A DNA stretch of 64,000 nucleotides, taken from NCBI GenBank assembly GCA_036345935.2, contig JADWOT020000009.1:3739381-3803380 (forward strand). Reading direction: 5' to 3'. Positions 11,804-25,495 of this stretch are shown here, piece after piece. Source of the stretch: Taenia hydatigena (taxonomy: Eukaryota > Platyhelminthes > Cestoda > Cyclophyllidea > Taeniidae). The first letter of the stretch is position 1, and each line of letters starts with the position of its first letter. The notes beneath the pieces are model-generated. The model saw nothing but the letters and a program-made list of their open reading frames with translations, was not told where the DNA came from and did not search any database. The translations under genes were made by a program, and so were the position numbers.

Positions 11804-14800
11804 TCTCCGTCTCAGTATGAGTATGCTGGAAGTAAAACAATGGCTTATATACTTCACCTTCGGGCCTAATCAGTTCACTCTTCTTTCACCCCCTCCCGCC
11901 AACATTCCCATTTGATTTCACTTTGAGTAATAAAGGGGGGACATCGCAGTAAATCCTTTGTCTGTGCTCATTGGTTTGGGCGCCCCCACTTGCGTTCACC
12001 CTTCCGCAATCGTGAGCCAATGAGAGCGGGGCGAAATCCGATTGTCCACTTGAGCGAATATAGTACAGCAATTAAGTTTTGTCTAAAAGGGTGGAAAGTG
12101 TCGGGGGTGAATCAAACTTAAGGGGGGAGACATTGAACAGGATGTCTGTTCTGAATGCCTAACAGGGAGAGGACTAGTCAAGTTAACGCACCAAAACACA
12201 GAAAACTGATGCAACAGCACGTGTTAAGTGTGATTGAGGTGCTAGTTAAACCTCCTCTTAATTCCACTTCCAATTCAAAAGTAATGATTTAGATACGTTA
12301 GAAGTTTACAAATCCAGTCATTTTGGTAGAACCATTTATTCCACGGTAGGGATTGTCATAGATTAATTGTGGCATCGGCAGATCCGAAGTGTCAGGACAG
12401 ACTGACAAATAGTTCACCACCTTCAATTAATTCAATGTAAAAATCAAACGGGATAGTTTGGCCTTCATCAAGAAAATCACAGTAAGTCGTTCTATCTTGG
12501 GTTCACCACACACATCCACATCTTCTGTGGATGAGGTGATGCCTCAGAATTGTGGCTTAAGCGGTAGATGATGATTTGGGGATGATTAATGGTATGATAT
12601 GATGTGCGGAAATGCAAGTTAGTTAGTAAGAGGGGTGAAGAACAAATTAATAACAGTGGCACTTTACTGTTTATTTCTTCCTGCAAATGGGTGGGTTCCA
12701 CTTTCTTAATTTTCACCACCACTGACCCAGTTGTTGCTGGTGTAAACGTTAATTCCAGGTGATTTTCGATACTGAAACTTACTTATGCATTCTCTGTGTC
12801 GCATGTGTGTACTGCCCGAGTGTTATGTCGTACTTCGCCGTTTTGGCAGCCCCAAGGCGCTGCAGTAGTGTTCCCCACCATTCAAAACTGTCACCAGATG
12901 CATTTAATGTGCTGTGCTGTATCATTCATTTGTCGAAGAATATTTTAGTTAGAGGCCAAAATGGAAGATACTCGCGACAGTATCTACTCACTAAAAACCT
13001 AAGTGGAATCGATGATGTCAAATCCGGGAGAAGAACCACAAACCCTTACAAACCGTCTAAAATAATCCGATTTTAACACACACAATGAAGAATTCTGTTG
13101 TAATTACTAGCATCAGCAGTTCATACCGCCGATAGGTCGATACTTACAACTGCCGCCTTTTTGACTCTAAAACACACACACACACATTACGAAATTTCGT
13201 CATCCAGGTGCTTCTCACCAAGAATTTCACCTAGTCGAATGGCTGATCCCATCAATGGGGATCTGTGTTGCAATGTAGTTTTAAGCTGCGGACCTTCAAC
13301 GCCATTCTGTACACCGAGGGCCAAACCTATCAATGAGGTTTAAGTAGATTCCATTTTTTTATCTATTCACCATTAATGCAACCAATTCACATCCAGTTAA
13401 GGCATCAAAACAGCTTATAGTTTTTGGTGTTCTTATTCATGCCAGATGTGGCGACAAGGCCATGTCGTCAACTTGGCTCGTCATTCATGCTGCCACGTCA
13501 TAATTGATAGGTCGTGCTAAGGACACCGTTTTGTATAACACGTGGTTCCATTGTCAATCGTTGCAGCAAGTCGCAAAGATTTTACTACTTGAATATTCCA
13601 CGCTTATTCGATTTGTGCAGCGCTCATTTTAAAAGGTGTCTGTGGCCTTTTAGGGCTTCAGTATCATCGAATAGCCTTCCATCCACCCAACATCACTGCC
13701 ATGTACCAAAGTGGTCCAGGTTACATGGACTCACTCGGAACGAGGTAGGCGTGGGCCTATCTTTAATCGCAATCTTGGTGCTAACCCACCTCTGAGCCTT
13801 GCTAGCACACCACCTGCATACCACTATTTTTGGCTTAGGCGCTCCCCGTTCTCTTCACGCATGTAAAAATGGCACGACATGACGTGACCCCTTCAATAAA
13901 CAAAGAAAAAGTCAATACACAAATGAGGACACGGTGGACTCTAACGTCACCCGGATCTAAATCGCATTCGATTATTTAAGCTGTGGAAGCACTTGCTGCT
14001 GGGAAACTGTTACCCGGTTTCTGCAATGCCTTCCTAGGGTTTTCGGCCCTTCTTTCGTCTCGCTTTGGCTTTATGCTCGATGCATGGACTGTGGTGGCAC
14101 GACGGCTGCCTTAGTAATGCAGATTTAGGAGAACTAGTTGCTTGGTTGACTGTTACTTGGCAGAGTGGTGGTGCGGCATTCCCATTTACATGACCAAGGC
14201 TAAGTTCACAGAACGCGAAACATTATGCGGAAACTTCCTTTGGTATTATCCCTTCATGCTTTTATTTTCTGTATCTCTAGAACACAGAGGGCTAAATCAA
14301 CAATAGAATTGCTAACAGGCTGTGGTCGGCCAACCTCATCAGGTATGTAATATGAAAGATCGCCCACTTGTCAAACGCACCCATCTTCTCCAGCGGGACG
14401 TGCCTTATCACTTTTGATCGCGCAACTTCTTGCAGGTGTAGGGGCCGCGCCTTCAGTTCAAATGAGAGGGGGTCATAAGGGGTCAAGGGGAAAGTGATGA
14501 CACTTCATATCGTGCACATCAGAGGACATGAAACACTCCACTCTTTTGTAATTTAAAGATCAACGCTACAAGTTAACTAGGAGAAATTATGTCATATGTA
14601 TTGTATTATATATTAAGTGCAATACTTTAGTTACATCCAGGCAGTCGATAACACTTTATACTTTAGCTGATTTGCATTAAAGAAAAGGGAAGATTTTGTT
14701 TAGAACCTACACATACTTGCACGTTATGGAAGGAATTTTGCCCTAAACATTTGCGAGTTATGATGCGAGTAGACACATGACTCTTCCAAATGGCAATTGA

Positions 14801-15203
14801 ATGTATGCCAATGCGATTTAATGCAGCGACGGCGCTACTACAGAATCCACAACTCTGTGCTTTCCTCATCGGACGTGCGGAATCCAATTAGCTCAATAAA
14901 GAACAATGACTGAGATCATCGTAGGTGTCAACAAATACATTTTAAGATGATGAAGAGTTTGTCTTAAAGTGCGTATTCTTGATTCACAGAGGATCTATAT
15001 CATCTAAGGTGGTAGACCGGGGAAACAAAAGCGTATTTTTGCACAAAGAAACCGAATCGACTGTGATACTTTAGTTATTTTACACACTTGCGGGTTTCTC
15101 CATTGTAACTGCTTGGCCATGATCCCTTCTGTAGGCTAGCAAAACACATTCTGCTCGAGCATTGCAGCTTATTTTATGTTCAAAGAAGTCTAAGAGAGTT
15201 AAA
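11804..15203. other. Intergenic, no gene recognised
   Basis: AT-rich DNA with only short ORFs. It may include the promoter or a 5' exon of the Snail-like gene. A short (AC)n microsatellite lies at about 13172-13186. Nothing else stands out. Confidence 0.35.
13172..13186. repeat. Short (AC)n microsatellite
   Basis: Seven to eight AC units between non-repetitive flanks. Confidence 0.8.
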
Positions 15204-15430
15204 TTTGTGGCAGCGGAAAGCGAACCTAATGGAAAGTGACAACCACCCTGATTTCTACTGCTATATGATAAACTTTAGAGGAGCAGCAGAACTGCACATG
15301 CTGCAGATGGAGAGAGGTGAAAATGTCATCTATCTTCGACAACTACCCTTGTCCCATTGTCTACAGGTAAGTTACTCTCAACTGAAACAGCACTATCCGC
15401 GGCCATGAATTATTATTTGGAAAAGTCCTC
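15204..15430 (+). mobile_element. Decayed TRIM internal fragment
   Basis: Starts with TTGTGGCAGCGGAAAGCG, the block that follows the 5' LTR in intact copies. It continues with recognisable matches to the internal region (ACATGCTGCAGATGG against ACGGATGGG; AACTGAAACAGCACTA against AACTGAAGCGACACTA). No flanking LTRs can be recognised, so this is an old remnant. Confidence 0.6.
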
Positions 15431-18400
15431 TACGGAGCTGTTCACGGGGCCTTACGGAGGTAGGAATTATGTGAATTCGTAATACATCCTCCATCTCTCA
15501 ACCAGTCGGATAGAATCCAGGTAGATATGACGGAGCAGCACTGAAGTGAGAACAAAATTTCAAGGAGGAACGGACACGAAGCCTCGTTCTCACGAAAAAA
15601 ATTACAAACCCCATCTCTTATTCATCCTTTAGACCAAATGTTCTTATGACCAGAGACGGGCGTACGAGATGGAATGCACATTCCCCTTCCTCTAATGCCG
15701 TTCTTAAGCAGACCGAGACTCCTGATCTAATGACTTAGTCAAGTGGGGTATGTGGTGCTGCAGTCAACTAGCTTCTCAGGTGCTGATTGATACTTTTTTT
15801 GCATTATAGCAGTATCCGCTGTTAAATTCCATAAATTCGGCAAGTATAAAACACCAGGCGTATCTTTTCACACAGCACTAGTTAAACATGTGTCACAACA
15901 TATTTGCTGTCAAGGTTCGGATGTTTTCTTAGTTCTACTCAAGTTTCGCTTTCCAAAGCCCAAAACCTACAACCATCCTCAGTCCACGAATATTCCGCAT
16001 TTATTTACTGCCTCGAGCACAATAAATTTGGCGGCGACACGACACACCTGCCACACATGCGGCACTGGCAGCGTGAATGTTAGTGGCTACGGTTGGTGCA
16101 CATTTAAGATGCAAGGGTGATCAAAGTAGTAAGAACATCCTCTTATATTTCCCATAATTTTGTGCTGCAAATTTTTAGCATTGTAATTAAGCATAAAACC
16201 GTTTGTAAATAGCGAAACCCAAACATCTTCAGGTTAACTTCATTTATTCCACGGTCCCATTTAACCGTTGCCGCAACCACTGGCTAAAATGACTGAACCT
16301 GGGAAACAGACTGTGGCCTAATTGTGGCCGAGCCCGTCTCCAAACCACAGGCAGAGAAGTCTATGCTATCGAGTTAAAGGCACGACAATAATGCATTTCA
16401 ATTCACCTCGTTCTTCTGTTAAAATTTAATAAGTGTTGAAGCAAAACTATCTTACCTGCTGAAACCTATGACAAGACGAAAAAATGTTTAAATCAGAACG
16501 ATTACACGAGACTAGCTGCCGAGTGAGTGCCTAATAAGATGCTGTTTTTGTTCATCCATCAGTGTGAGGTGAGTATAGGAGATTCCAGACGAGGCTTTCC
16601 TCACCTCACTTAGACAAACTTAAGTTTCTCAAGCTCCTACTATAATAGTTGTTTATTTGAACGCACCGTTTATGGTAGAAGGATTCAGTACATATGAACA
16701 TTGTGCCTAAACTTGGAACTCAGAGAATATTTTTCAAATGCTATCAAATTGGGAATCCCCTCATCTAACCCACCTGCTCGTTCCAAGGGTAAGAAGGCAG
16801 AAAAAGGCGGAAACGCTGAGACCTTTACATCCACATCTAACGATACTCCTCATATCAATAATACTGAAGTTCAGTTTATTCGTGATTTTCTAGTATTTTA
16901 ATGCGAAAATTCCAGACGTGGTAGCAACCGCTCAACTGAACTTTACCTTGACAATCTTAGTAGCAGCTAAAATATAAATTTATCAGTTTAATCAGCAGGA
17001 ATGGTATTAATACACTCCTTTGCAGTTCCTGCCGATTGGCAGAATTGGAGGACAAGTGTTAATTCACATAACCAACAGCCGCTTAAGCCATGTAATTCCG
17101 GGATTCAAAATATCTGACGTATTTAGCACTGCAGTGCTGGTATTGTCAACTTAGGCGTTACGTTTTACACGAATAACTACGTCTTGTCGTTCTAGAAGTA
17201 CACAAAATAGAAAATAAGAGCGGAGAGCGGTAGAACCATTGCTCGCCTTTCTTCGCAATGTATCGGCATAGGTAAAAGTGATAGTGGGTCTTGAACACGT
17301 CGGTCAAGGCAGGTGTTTGTCTAACCAGCATTTGATGCGTTTGGTGGAGGCAGCAACGCAATATTGGCCATCCAAACCGAGTTACTTTTGGTTATTCCTA
17401 GAAATGTGCCGCAGCAACAGACCTATTATGCCATCAACGAGGTAATGCAAGACGAGCTTGACTATACACAAACCACGAATTAAAACTAACCCGTTTAAAC
17501 AAAGAACCTCTTCTTTCGGTTGGAAATCAAAAGGAATCGGTTGCAGATCAACTGGGCAACTATTCCACGTGAATGACCGCTTAAAATACTGTAAATTTTT
17601 GCTGTTGAATTGCGAAATTTCATTTCGACACTAGAATAGCATGCTGCGAACCCCAGACAGGAAAGGGTTAAGGCATACTCATTAACTACGGTACCAATAA
17701 TACTTCGGATAAGCTCACATTTCGATGAGGACCATTCCCCCCAATGCAAAGCCCCTTTGAATATCAAGCTGCAGTTGGTCGAGACATTTGCACTCGGAGT
17801 GGCGACTTCTTTAGCCCGTGAGGATTCTGGAACCTTCGCATACCTCTCCGAGTACCAACACTTCCGTGAATATGGTTCAAGCTAGATACAAGCGCATCCT
17901 AAGCACCACTTTATTAATTGACCAAATTGATTTATTCTTGGAATAACAAACGAGACACCCAACCGTGTAGATTCCTGCTAATTAACCAAAACCAGAGAAA
18001 AGGAGACTTCGATTTCCGTGAGCAGAGCTCAGAAATTAAAAGCCTTTAAATGAACACAACTTACTGTTTTAACCATGGGAATTCATCCCTACTGCATCAA
18101 TAGAAGAAGGTCAATGCGCTGAAGGAAATAATCGTCCGCACTAATCAGAGAACTAAGCCGCAAATTTCCAAGCCTTTTAACACGCCCACTACCAGGCTCG
18201 TACACGAAAATCCACCAACACAACCCAGTACCCTAAAATAGCATAAATTACCCGTTCCCCTTTCCAAGACAATTTAGTCTCCTTTAAGCAACTTTAACAT
18301 GCGTAATTTCAGACAAACCAATTGACGTGTCCCATGCGGCATGCGGAAAGCGTAAGCGCTGCCATACAAGAACCACCAAGAGGCACTTAAGTTTCTGCAA

Positions 18401-19309
18401 TTCCTCAGTAGCTTCAAACCAAAATGCATCAAATTCCTAGGTTTGCGAATTCCTGATTACAAATGATTATCGAGTGCGAAAAGATGTCGCACGGACTTGA
18501 CGTCCAGAGGCAAGCGTTAACGTGAACCTATGCCTAAATTAAGCTTTCGTCCAACCTTTTCAACTGTCATGCTGTTATTCACTTTCACTTCTAGAGCTCT
18601 CTCCCTCATGGACACAATGGCAGCTGGACATCCGGAGCCCTCTAAATCCATCGTAACGGTACGAATTTGAAACTTTTGGGCAGAGCGCAAACAACTTAAG
18701 TCCCCAAGGCATCCTCAACTACGAGAATGGCTGCCTTGCAAAGAAAGTAGTAACCTGCCGCGCTCAGCGACGACTGATAACATACATTCGCCTAACAAAT
18801 CTTCGAAAAATAAATTCATTAACAAAACAATTCTCTGTTAGGCTGGCAACCGTACCACGCGTTGGCAAAAGCAGCTGCTTTACACAAATGGTCATTTATA
18901 TATAGAATATGTAGGACCAAAAGGGGTCAAGTTGGTGGGTGACAAGGAGAGTAGCAAGAGATAAAGGCACATCATTGCTCAATGAGTGGGGGCGGGAAAA
19001 GGGCCCGGAAATCTGTCGACTGGTCATGATCGAAACCAGGGACTAAGCACTAAAGTCAGCGCAAATTTATCCATAGCAAAAACTGCAGTAGGGAGGGAGG
19101 ACTCAAATCGCGAGCTCACCAATAGGGAGGAAAGGAAGGAATGGAGATGAGGTAAACCGGACGGGAAAGACGTCATCGAATGCAGTTATATCAGCCATCT
19201 ACGAATGCCTGAGAACATGTGCCAATGGGAACATAATCCAAACGAGAAGAAAAGAATGCACACAATGGCAGGAAATGAAGGAAAGGGATATGACAATGAA
19301 GGGGAGTAA
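15431..19309. other. Intergenic, no gene recognised
   Basis: No recognisable gene or element. The right-hand part lies downstream of the vigilin stop codon and should contain its 3' UTR. I saw no clear AATAAA on the minus strand near 19000-19309. Confidence 0.3.
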
Positions 19310-22300
19310 TTAATTACCAGGAGGGTTATTGTGGGTACATTCCCAAGGGGCACCAACCACGATAAAATCGCTCTGACAGGGCAATTCTCGAGGGTCTGCC
19401 TTTTGTGAAACAGATCCTTGGATTTGAGCACACTAGACAAAAAGTTACTTATTCACGTAAAAACTTACGATATCATTAGCTTTGTTAATCAACTCGCTGC
19501 AAGCTTCATCAACATTGTCAGAGCATCCCATGACGAGGACGACCTCAGCGGCTTCTCCGTTAGCTCCGCGAGGTGGAAACTCCACATCAACATCGTACGA
19601 CTCCTCCAAACGACGAATGTTGCAGTGGCGAGATCCAATTAAACGTGCGTGGGCCTAATCGAGAAAACGGGCATTACATGAGGATCGGAAATTCGCATTT
19701 ACACATGAGATGTATTAAAGAATAAATGGTCACCTCCGAGGGAATGTGAAGCTCCATGCATGTGAAAGAAGCAAACTTTTCAAAGAGCTTTTCCAGCTCA
19801 CCACGAGCCAACTTGACTTTCTCCTTGTAGCCCTGGAGAACCAGAGGGACATTAACAGAGCTTACGAGACGATAACCAGCGTAGCGCCCCTTGTCCGCAA
19901 AGGTGTTAGAGGTACTAGGTCCTTCTACAGGGTCATTTCCGCCATTGATTAGTTCCGATTCCATCAGTGTAGGTGCAGCACTGGGAGGGACAGCGGTGGC
20001 AGTGGTAGCAGCTCGACCGCGCGTGAAGATAGCCACACCATATTGGCTCAATAGCCGTTCCTTTTCTCCAGATATAATCCGACTTAGGTAACGCTCCTCA
20101 ACGTTTAGAATCTCCTCGTAGTTTCGTGCCTCTCGATCGGCCTTCTCAGCTTGTAGCTGAACCTCAAGAGCTGCCAACTCAGCTTTACAGGCCTCAACAG
20201 CATCAGGAGCGCCACGAATAGTAATCTGATCGGAACCTCGTGGGATCCTTGGAGGAACGTTGATGGAAACCTGCCAGAGTAAAGACGTGCGACAGTTAAA
20301 CGCATGCCAGTGCGACGCAAAAAAACAGGGCAGACATACATTGAATTTGCTTCGAAGGACATTTAACCTCGTCTTTGCCGCTATTTCCCCATTTTCAAGT
20401 TGATGACCAGACAACACAGAGGCGCGAAAGCTTTCATGCTGGATATGTCCACTACCGCGTTGAGAAGCCCCCTGTCCTCTACGAGTGGAATGCTGTTGTG
20501 GTTGTGGAGGCTGTTCGGCCACAAAGAGTTTGCCGTAGAACTCGCGTGGAAAAGCAACCTCCTGGGAGACAGGCAGTATTGGAATAATTTCGTTCTTCAG
20601 AACATTATCGACCCTTTCTGCAGTGCCGGTAAGAACGATGTAGCCGTATAGGATCCGATCACTCTGACCCTCTCGAAAGCCATCTATTCAGTGTTGCAAA
20701 AACAAGCCTGTATTAAAAAAACGCAAGTCGAAATATGAGGGAGGAATTGGAGGATTTGTGATATTACCTCTGTTAAGTTGTAAGTTGATGAGGACCCGAT
20801 GATTTTTTTGTATATCAGAAATAGATGAACGGAGTCGACTGAGAATTTGGAAATGGTCAACCTCAGTGACTGGGTGTTTGACCACCGTTTGGCTCTTGAC
20901 GTCCTCGATCATACTCATTATACACTGCTGTGCATCCTATGAGTCGAATTAATGAAAGGAATCATAACTTTGCCAACAAAGGCAGGTAGACTAAATCCAA
21001 AAGGACCCGAATAGGATAGTTTTACCTCAACGCAGCCCTTTGGACCGAAAATACGAATTGTAGTATCCAAATTCTCGCTAGAGGGTGGATATCCACTTCC
21101 TCCCTGACCAGCACGGCGGGTAAAGGGAGAGTTGGGTGATTTAGGAAAGGTAACTTTAACACGATCCAATTCGGGGTAATGAAATGCGCTCCGATAGACC
21201 CAAAGGTCATTAACAACGGATGGTTCACACTTTACAGTGACACCCGTCTCATCCTCCTGAAAGAAAATAGGGTTGAGTTGGACTACACAAACGTTCACGA
21301 TGTGGCTGCTCAGAATGAACGGTTCAACGGCGAAACTACATACATTAGACATTCAAAATAAAATAAATACGAATGAGTGAGCCATTTAAGAGTTGTGTTG
21401 AAAAACACCAAGACAATTACCATATTCTTTACAGTCTGTTTCAGATCTTCCACCGCTTTCGATACAGCTTCTTTCTCGCCAATAATGTGGATCTCAGAAG
21501 CACGCTTAGGGTCGCTCTCTAAACGATCTGGAAAGAGCACTTCGACATTGTGCTTTTCACGAAACTTCTTTAGCGTGGCGCCACCACGGCCGATTAACTG
21601 GCCGTGAAACTTTGGATTGGCAAATACCACCGACTATAAAAAAATTTAGAAAATAAATCAACAATAACGAGGAGAAAATAATAACAAGTAGGAAAAATAC
21701 ATCAGCGCAGCGTTCAAGCATCTTCGCGCACATCGAATCGATAAGAACATTGGCCTTTTTCAAAGCCTCAGGTGGGCCTGAAATGACCAACTGGCGAGGT
21801 TGAGCGGGATTCGTCTTCAGTTGAACTCCCTCGCATTGCTCACGGATAGATCGAAGACGAGCACCGGGAGTGGTCGAGTCCCCAGCCTGTTTAGAAAGCA
21901 TCAACGTGGGTAGGGTAATGACAATTTCCTGTACGTTAGCCTAAAAAAGCAACAATAAGAATCATAAATCGACTTGGTGGGTGATTCGTTGGCAAAGTGT
22001 TTAGAAGGAGCGCAAACAAGATCAAGAGTTATGCCATAACTATCAGTACCATGGACTTTTGTAATTTTTCAAGGCGTGTTACTGCAGCATCAACGTCCTC
22101 TTGACGACCGATGATACTGACAGGTTGGGAGCCATCATCAGAGGGAGGGAAATAGTGAATGCGAGTCCGCGTCTCTCTCAGCAGATTGACAATCGTTGTA
22201 CCCAGAATACGGGGTAGACACTCCTTGAAAATTCGGAACTATAAAGAGAGTGATTGACATTTGAGTAAACAAGACGAAGTGACATAAAATTAATGAAAAG

Positions 22301-24411
22301 ACCCCCACCTCCTGTTCATAATTTTCATCAGTGATTTGCTTTACTAGCCTATTTATTTTTTCAGCAGCAGAATCGACTTGATCTCGGACTCCACAGAGCT
22401 GTAACACGTAGTCAGTGGTGGCAGAGGTCTCATTAGCGGTAGATGTGCCATGACGCTGTTTCTTCTCACCACTACCAGCTTGATGAGGCCATCGAATTTC
22501 AACATCCGGGAAAGCCTCCTCAATTGCACGAATAGGCGGGGGATTACCAGATCGCAACAAATTCTGAATGCGTGGCTCGATTATCATGTCTTTAACCTTT
22601 TCGTTCTCCTAAAAAACACCAACGCTTTTTCACCAAAAATTGGCTTCATTCAGAAAACATTAAGTATGTGCCATTACGGGTACGAAAAATACAGGAATGG
22701 TTGCCAGATATCGTTACAAGGTAATTACTTACCCACTTCTTAACGAGTTTATTTATAACATCCTTCACAATTTCAACAGAGTGCTGTTCACCTTCAACAA
22801 AGAAATCAAACTCATTCGGTGTCTTTCCGCAGTCGACAGCGGACGGAAACCAAACACTCAAGCGATGAAGCCGAGCATATCGGTTTATGCTATCGGGGCC
22901 GTGTCCCAGCAGCTTAGAATGGTATTTAGGATCCACTTTTACGAAATCCAGATGGTGTGAGGCAACAAGCTCATCGACTCTTGCCTTTAAGCGCTTAACG
23001 ACTACCAAAACCTCTTCTGGAGGTCCCTCGACTGTTATCTTGTCCTCACCATTTGGAAAATCGACTCGAACCTACAAGAAAACAAATTCTACTGACAGTA
23101 CTAAAAATATATTTGCAACTCAAAAAGCCGATGAGAAATAAGTGAACCTACGGCCGCATATCCCTCTAGAATCGAAGCCAAAGCGGCTCCTTTCTTGCCA
23201 ATTAAAAGTTTGTGAAGGCGCTGAGGAGCAACAATGGATTCCGTGGTGGAACTAGAGGCGCGTTTGTAAATCAAGGTCATGGCATGTCCAAAATATTCGG
23301 GGAAGCCGCGAAGAATGAAATCCTCACTCTCAGGACCCTCCGGAGGTTCGACTACAACACCCGTTTTGTCAAAAATCTCATGTAGACCACTTTTACGAAG
23401 TCCAATAACAAGACGATGCTTATCTCGTTGTACAGAACAAGTAATTGTGGTACAGCGCTCCTCATGCGCTTTGTAAACTTTATTGATTTCAGAAACCGCT
23501 TTAGCGACCTCATTCTTTTTTCCAAACACTTTGATGTCGCAGTTCGGCTTTTTTAACAACGGAATAGATATTCTTGCACCGGTTTTTCCCATGATTTCGT
23601 TTACAGTCCGATTAAAGCTGGAGGAAACAAAAAATTTGAACAAACGACAAAAACGGTTTGATGATTTAAGAATTGAAGAAAAGGGAAGGGTAACGAGAAC
23701 ATTGTGCTTACGGCCCACAGATAAATGGGTGATAAATCTTTGGAATAGCCAGTTTTTCCTCAGTTTGTTGAGACTGGTACTCAACAATTCGAAGAATTTC
23801 TTTCTCAGCAGTTGAAACTTTGTCAGGAGAGCCAACAATCACGATCTCATTCGATTTTGAAGATGGTGAGGGGACGTATATTTTCGTAAGGGTGCTCGAT
23901 TCAAGCTCCCGTTTTCTCTGACCGCCAGGACCGATGACAAATCGATAAAATTCATGGGGGATTTTAACCACTCTTTGCACCTATGTAGGAGCAATCGCTG
24001 TAAAACCGACAGAAGTAAACTCACTTGTTGCTGCAAATCCTGAATTACCATCAATTTAGCCTTCGCAACTTGCGATGCAGCACCTGAAATAAGGACATTT
24101 AGAGAATTGTTCTTCGAGTTCGTTAGTTCAATTTTTACACCGAGACTCTTCCCTATAGCAGCACAGATACGTGACTGCTCTAGTGATATGGATTCATCTT
24201 TCGGCTGATACCTCCTTTCGTCCAGAGGTATTTTGACAACCTAACTTCCAGACAAACAAACATTTAGTACCTCTACGGAATCAGCGGGTTGATATGACGG
24301 TAGCCCTTCAGCTACAGGCCTCTGCACCGGCCCAGCAGGTGGCAGCGCAGGAAAAACATCATCATACAAAGGCGGTAAGCTAGATGAAGCCGTGCTCGCA
24401 ACTTCGAGCAT
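19310..24411 (-). CDS. HDLBP: Vigilin (HDLBP), multi-KH RNA-binding protein
   Basis: Fifteen coding exons on the minus strand: 24411-24271, 24240-24025, 23980-23712, 23617-23152, 23071-22733, 22608-22309, 22238-22050, 21940-21701, 21633-21421, 21256-21026, 20936-20768, 20683-20340, 20270-19734, 19654-19469, 19432-19310. They sum to 3963 nt, 1320 aa (human 1268). Vigilin binds mRNA and ribosomes at the ER and affects translation and decay. The N-terminus has PPLYDDVFPALPP (human PPTYKDAFPPLPE). About 14 KH repeats follow in the human order, and the tail FIVVGAPW corresponds to human FVVRDAPW. Intact GxxG loops are seen only in GPGG, GKKG and GRGG; most other repeats have lost them. The loop region of one late repeat is replaced by a Gln/Ser/Arg-rich stretch. 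A TTTTCTCAG acceptor lies 15 nt upstream of the ATG, so the 5' UTR is cis- or spliced-leader trans-spliced. Confidence 0.95.
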
Positions 24412-25194
24412 CGTGCAGAAAACACACTGAGAAAACAAAAACAGTGTGACGTGATTTACGCATTATAACAAACATTTTACATAAAATTCAAGCAACAAGC
24501 AAACATAATTTTTTGTTCACAATTTGCACTTCCAATACAATAAATTTGTTCAAACATGGGCAATTCATTTCATGCAATGCGACTAAAGGAAAACAAATGT
24601 TTCCAAAAGCTCAATGAAAAACCTAAAAAAGGGATGTAAACTGTACACCATGAGTAAACGGCTATACAAAAAAACTGTGCTAACTCTTGCATGGACGTGC
24701 TAATTGGTGCATTTCAATTTAATAAATCCAACATTGTTTACTACCTCATTGTCTGCTAGGTTTTTATTTGCTACATTTCATTAGCACGTCAAACCTTACT
24801 TGCAACAAATTTACTACACGCACACATATCCACGTCCATATTGTAAAGTCGTGTGGCAGGTTTCCCGTAGCTGCAGTATTTTTTAAATATTAGGTTTTAA
24901 TTGATAAAAAAGTGTCCGCGAGGTAAATATCTACGTGCGTTCCTTATTTGTAAATGGAACTACTCCTCGCATCAATGGTCTTTTTCCTCAACTATCTTTA
25001 CTGAACCTAGCGGTGTGCAATTCTCCTTAAGGCAACTAATTACGCTTTTAAATTAATGGCGTCGAACATGTTGTGCGGTTTATCAAGCTGTGCAGATAAT
25101 CCAAGGGTTCGGGAGGCTTGATTGGCTGATTTCGGTCCCGTGAGTGTCTAGCTCGATTTCAGCCTAAGAGACATATTTGAAATACAGGGTGTAG
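24412..25194. promoter_or_regulatory. Divergent promoter region between vigilin and SRP9
   Basis: The two start codons lie 783 bp apart on opposite strands. The interval is AT-rich and has no other gene. A likely 48-bp intron in the SRP9 5' UTR runs from GTGAGT at 25140 to ACAG at 25187. On the vigilin side the acceptor at 24429-24427 marks the start of the coding exon. No core promoter motif is clear enough to place a transcription start. Confidence 0.5.
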
Positions 25195-25495
25195 ATGACA
25201 TTATATGCCACTTGGGAGGAGTTCGCGAAGGATGCAGAAATGCTTTATAGTAAGGATCCTATGAGAGTAGGTAGCGGTTTGGCTAGTCTGTTTACTTGTT
25301 TCCAGTTTAGATTAGTCACCAAATATCGCCACAAGGATCAGAAACTAGTAGTTAAGGCTTCGGACAACCAGAATGTAGATACAATCTTATTATTACTATT
25401 TCTAGACGCTCAAATATGTTGCAGAATTGGCCCAAGACGTCAAGAAATATGAGAAATTTACCGTGTTACTTATGAGGCATATGTCCTCAAAATAG
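25195..25495 (+). CDS. SRP9: Signal recognition particle 9 kDa protein
   Basis: Three exons, 25195-25266, 25306-25374 and 25406-25495, total 231 nt, 76 aa (human 86). SRP9 pairs with SRP14 and binds the Alu domain of SRP RNA, pausing elongation while the nascent chain is brought to the ER. The protein starts MTLYATWEEFAKDAEMLY (human YQTWEEFSRAAEKLY), continues DPMRFRLVTKYRHKDQ (human DPMKARVVLKYRHSDG), and ends with AQDVKKYEKF and LLMRHM (human AQDVKKIEKF, QLMRLM). The introns are 39 and 31 bp, and both must be removed to keep the frame aligned with the family. The human C-terminal tail is missing. It is divergent from vigilin and convergent with NSA2. Confidence 0.93.
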
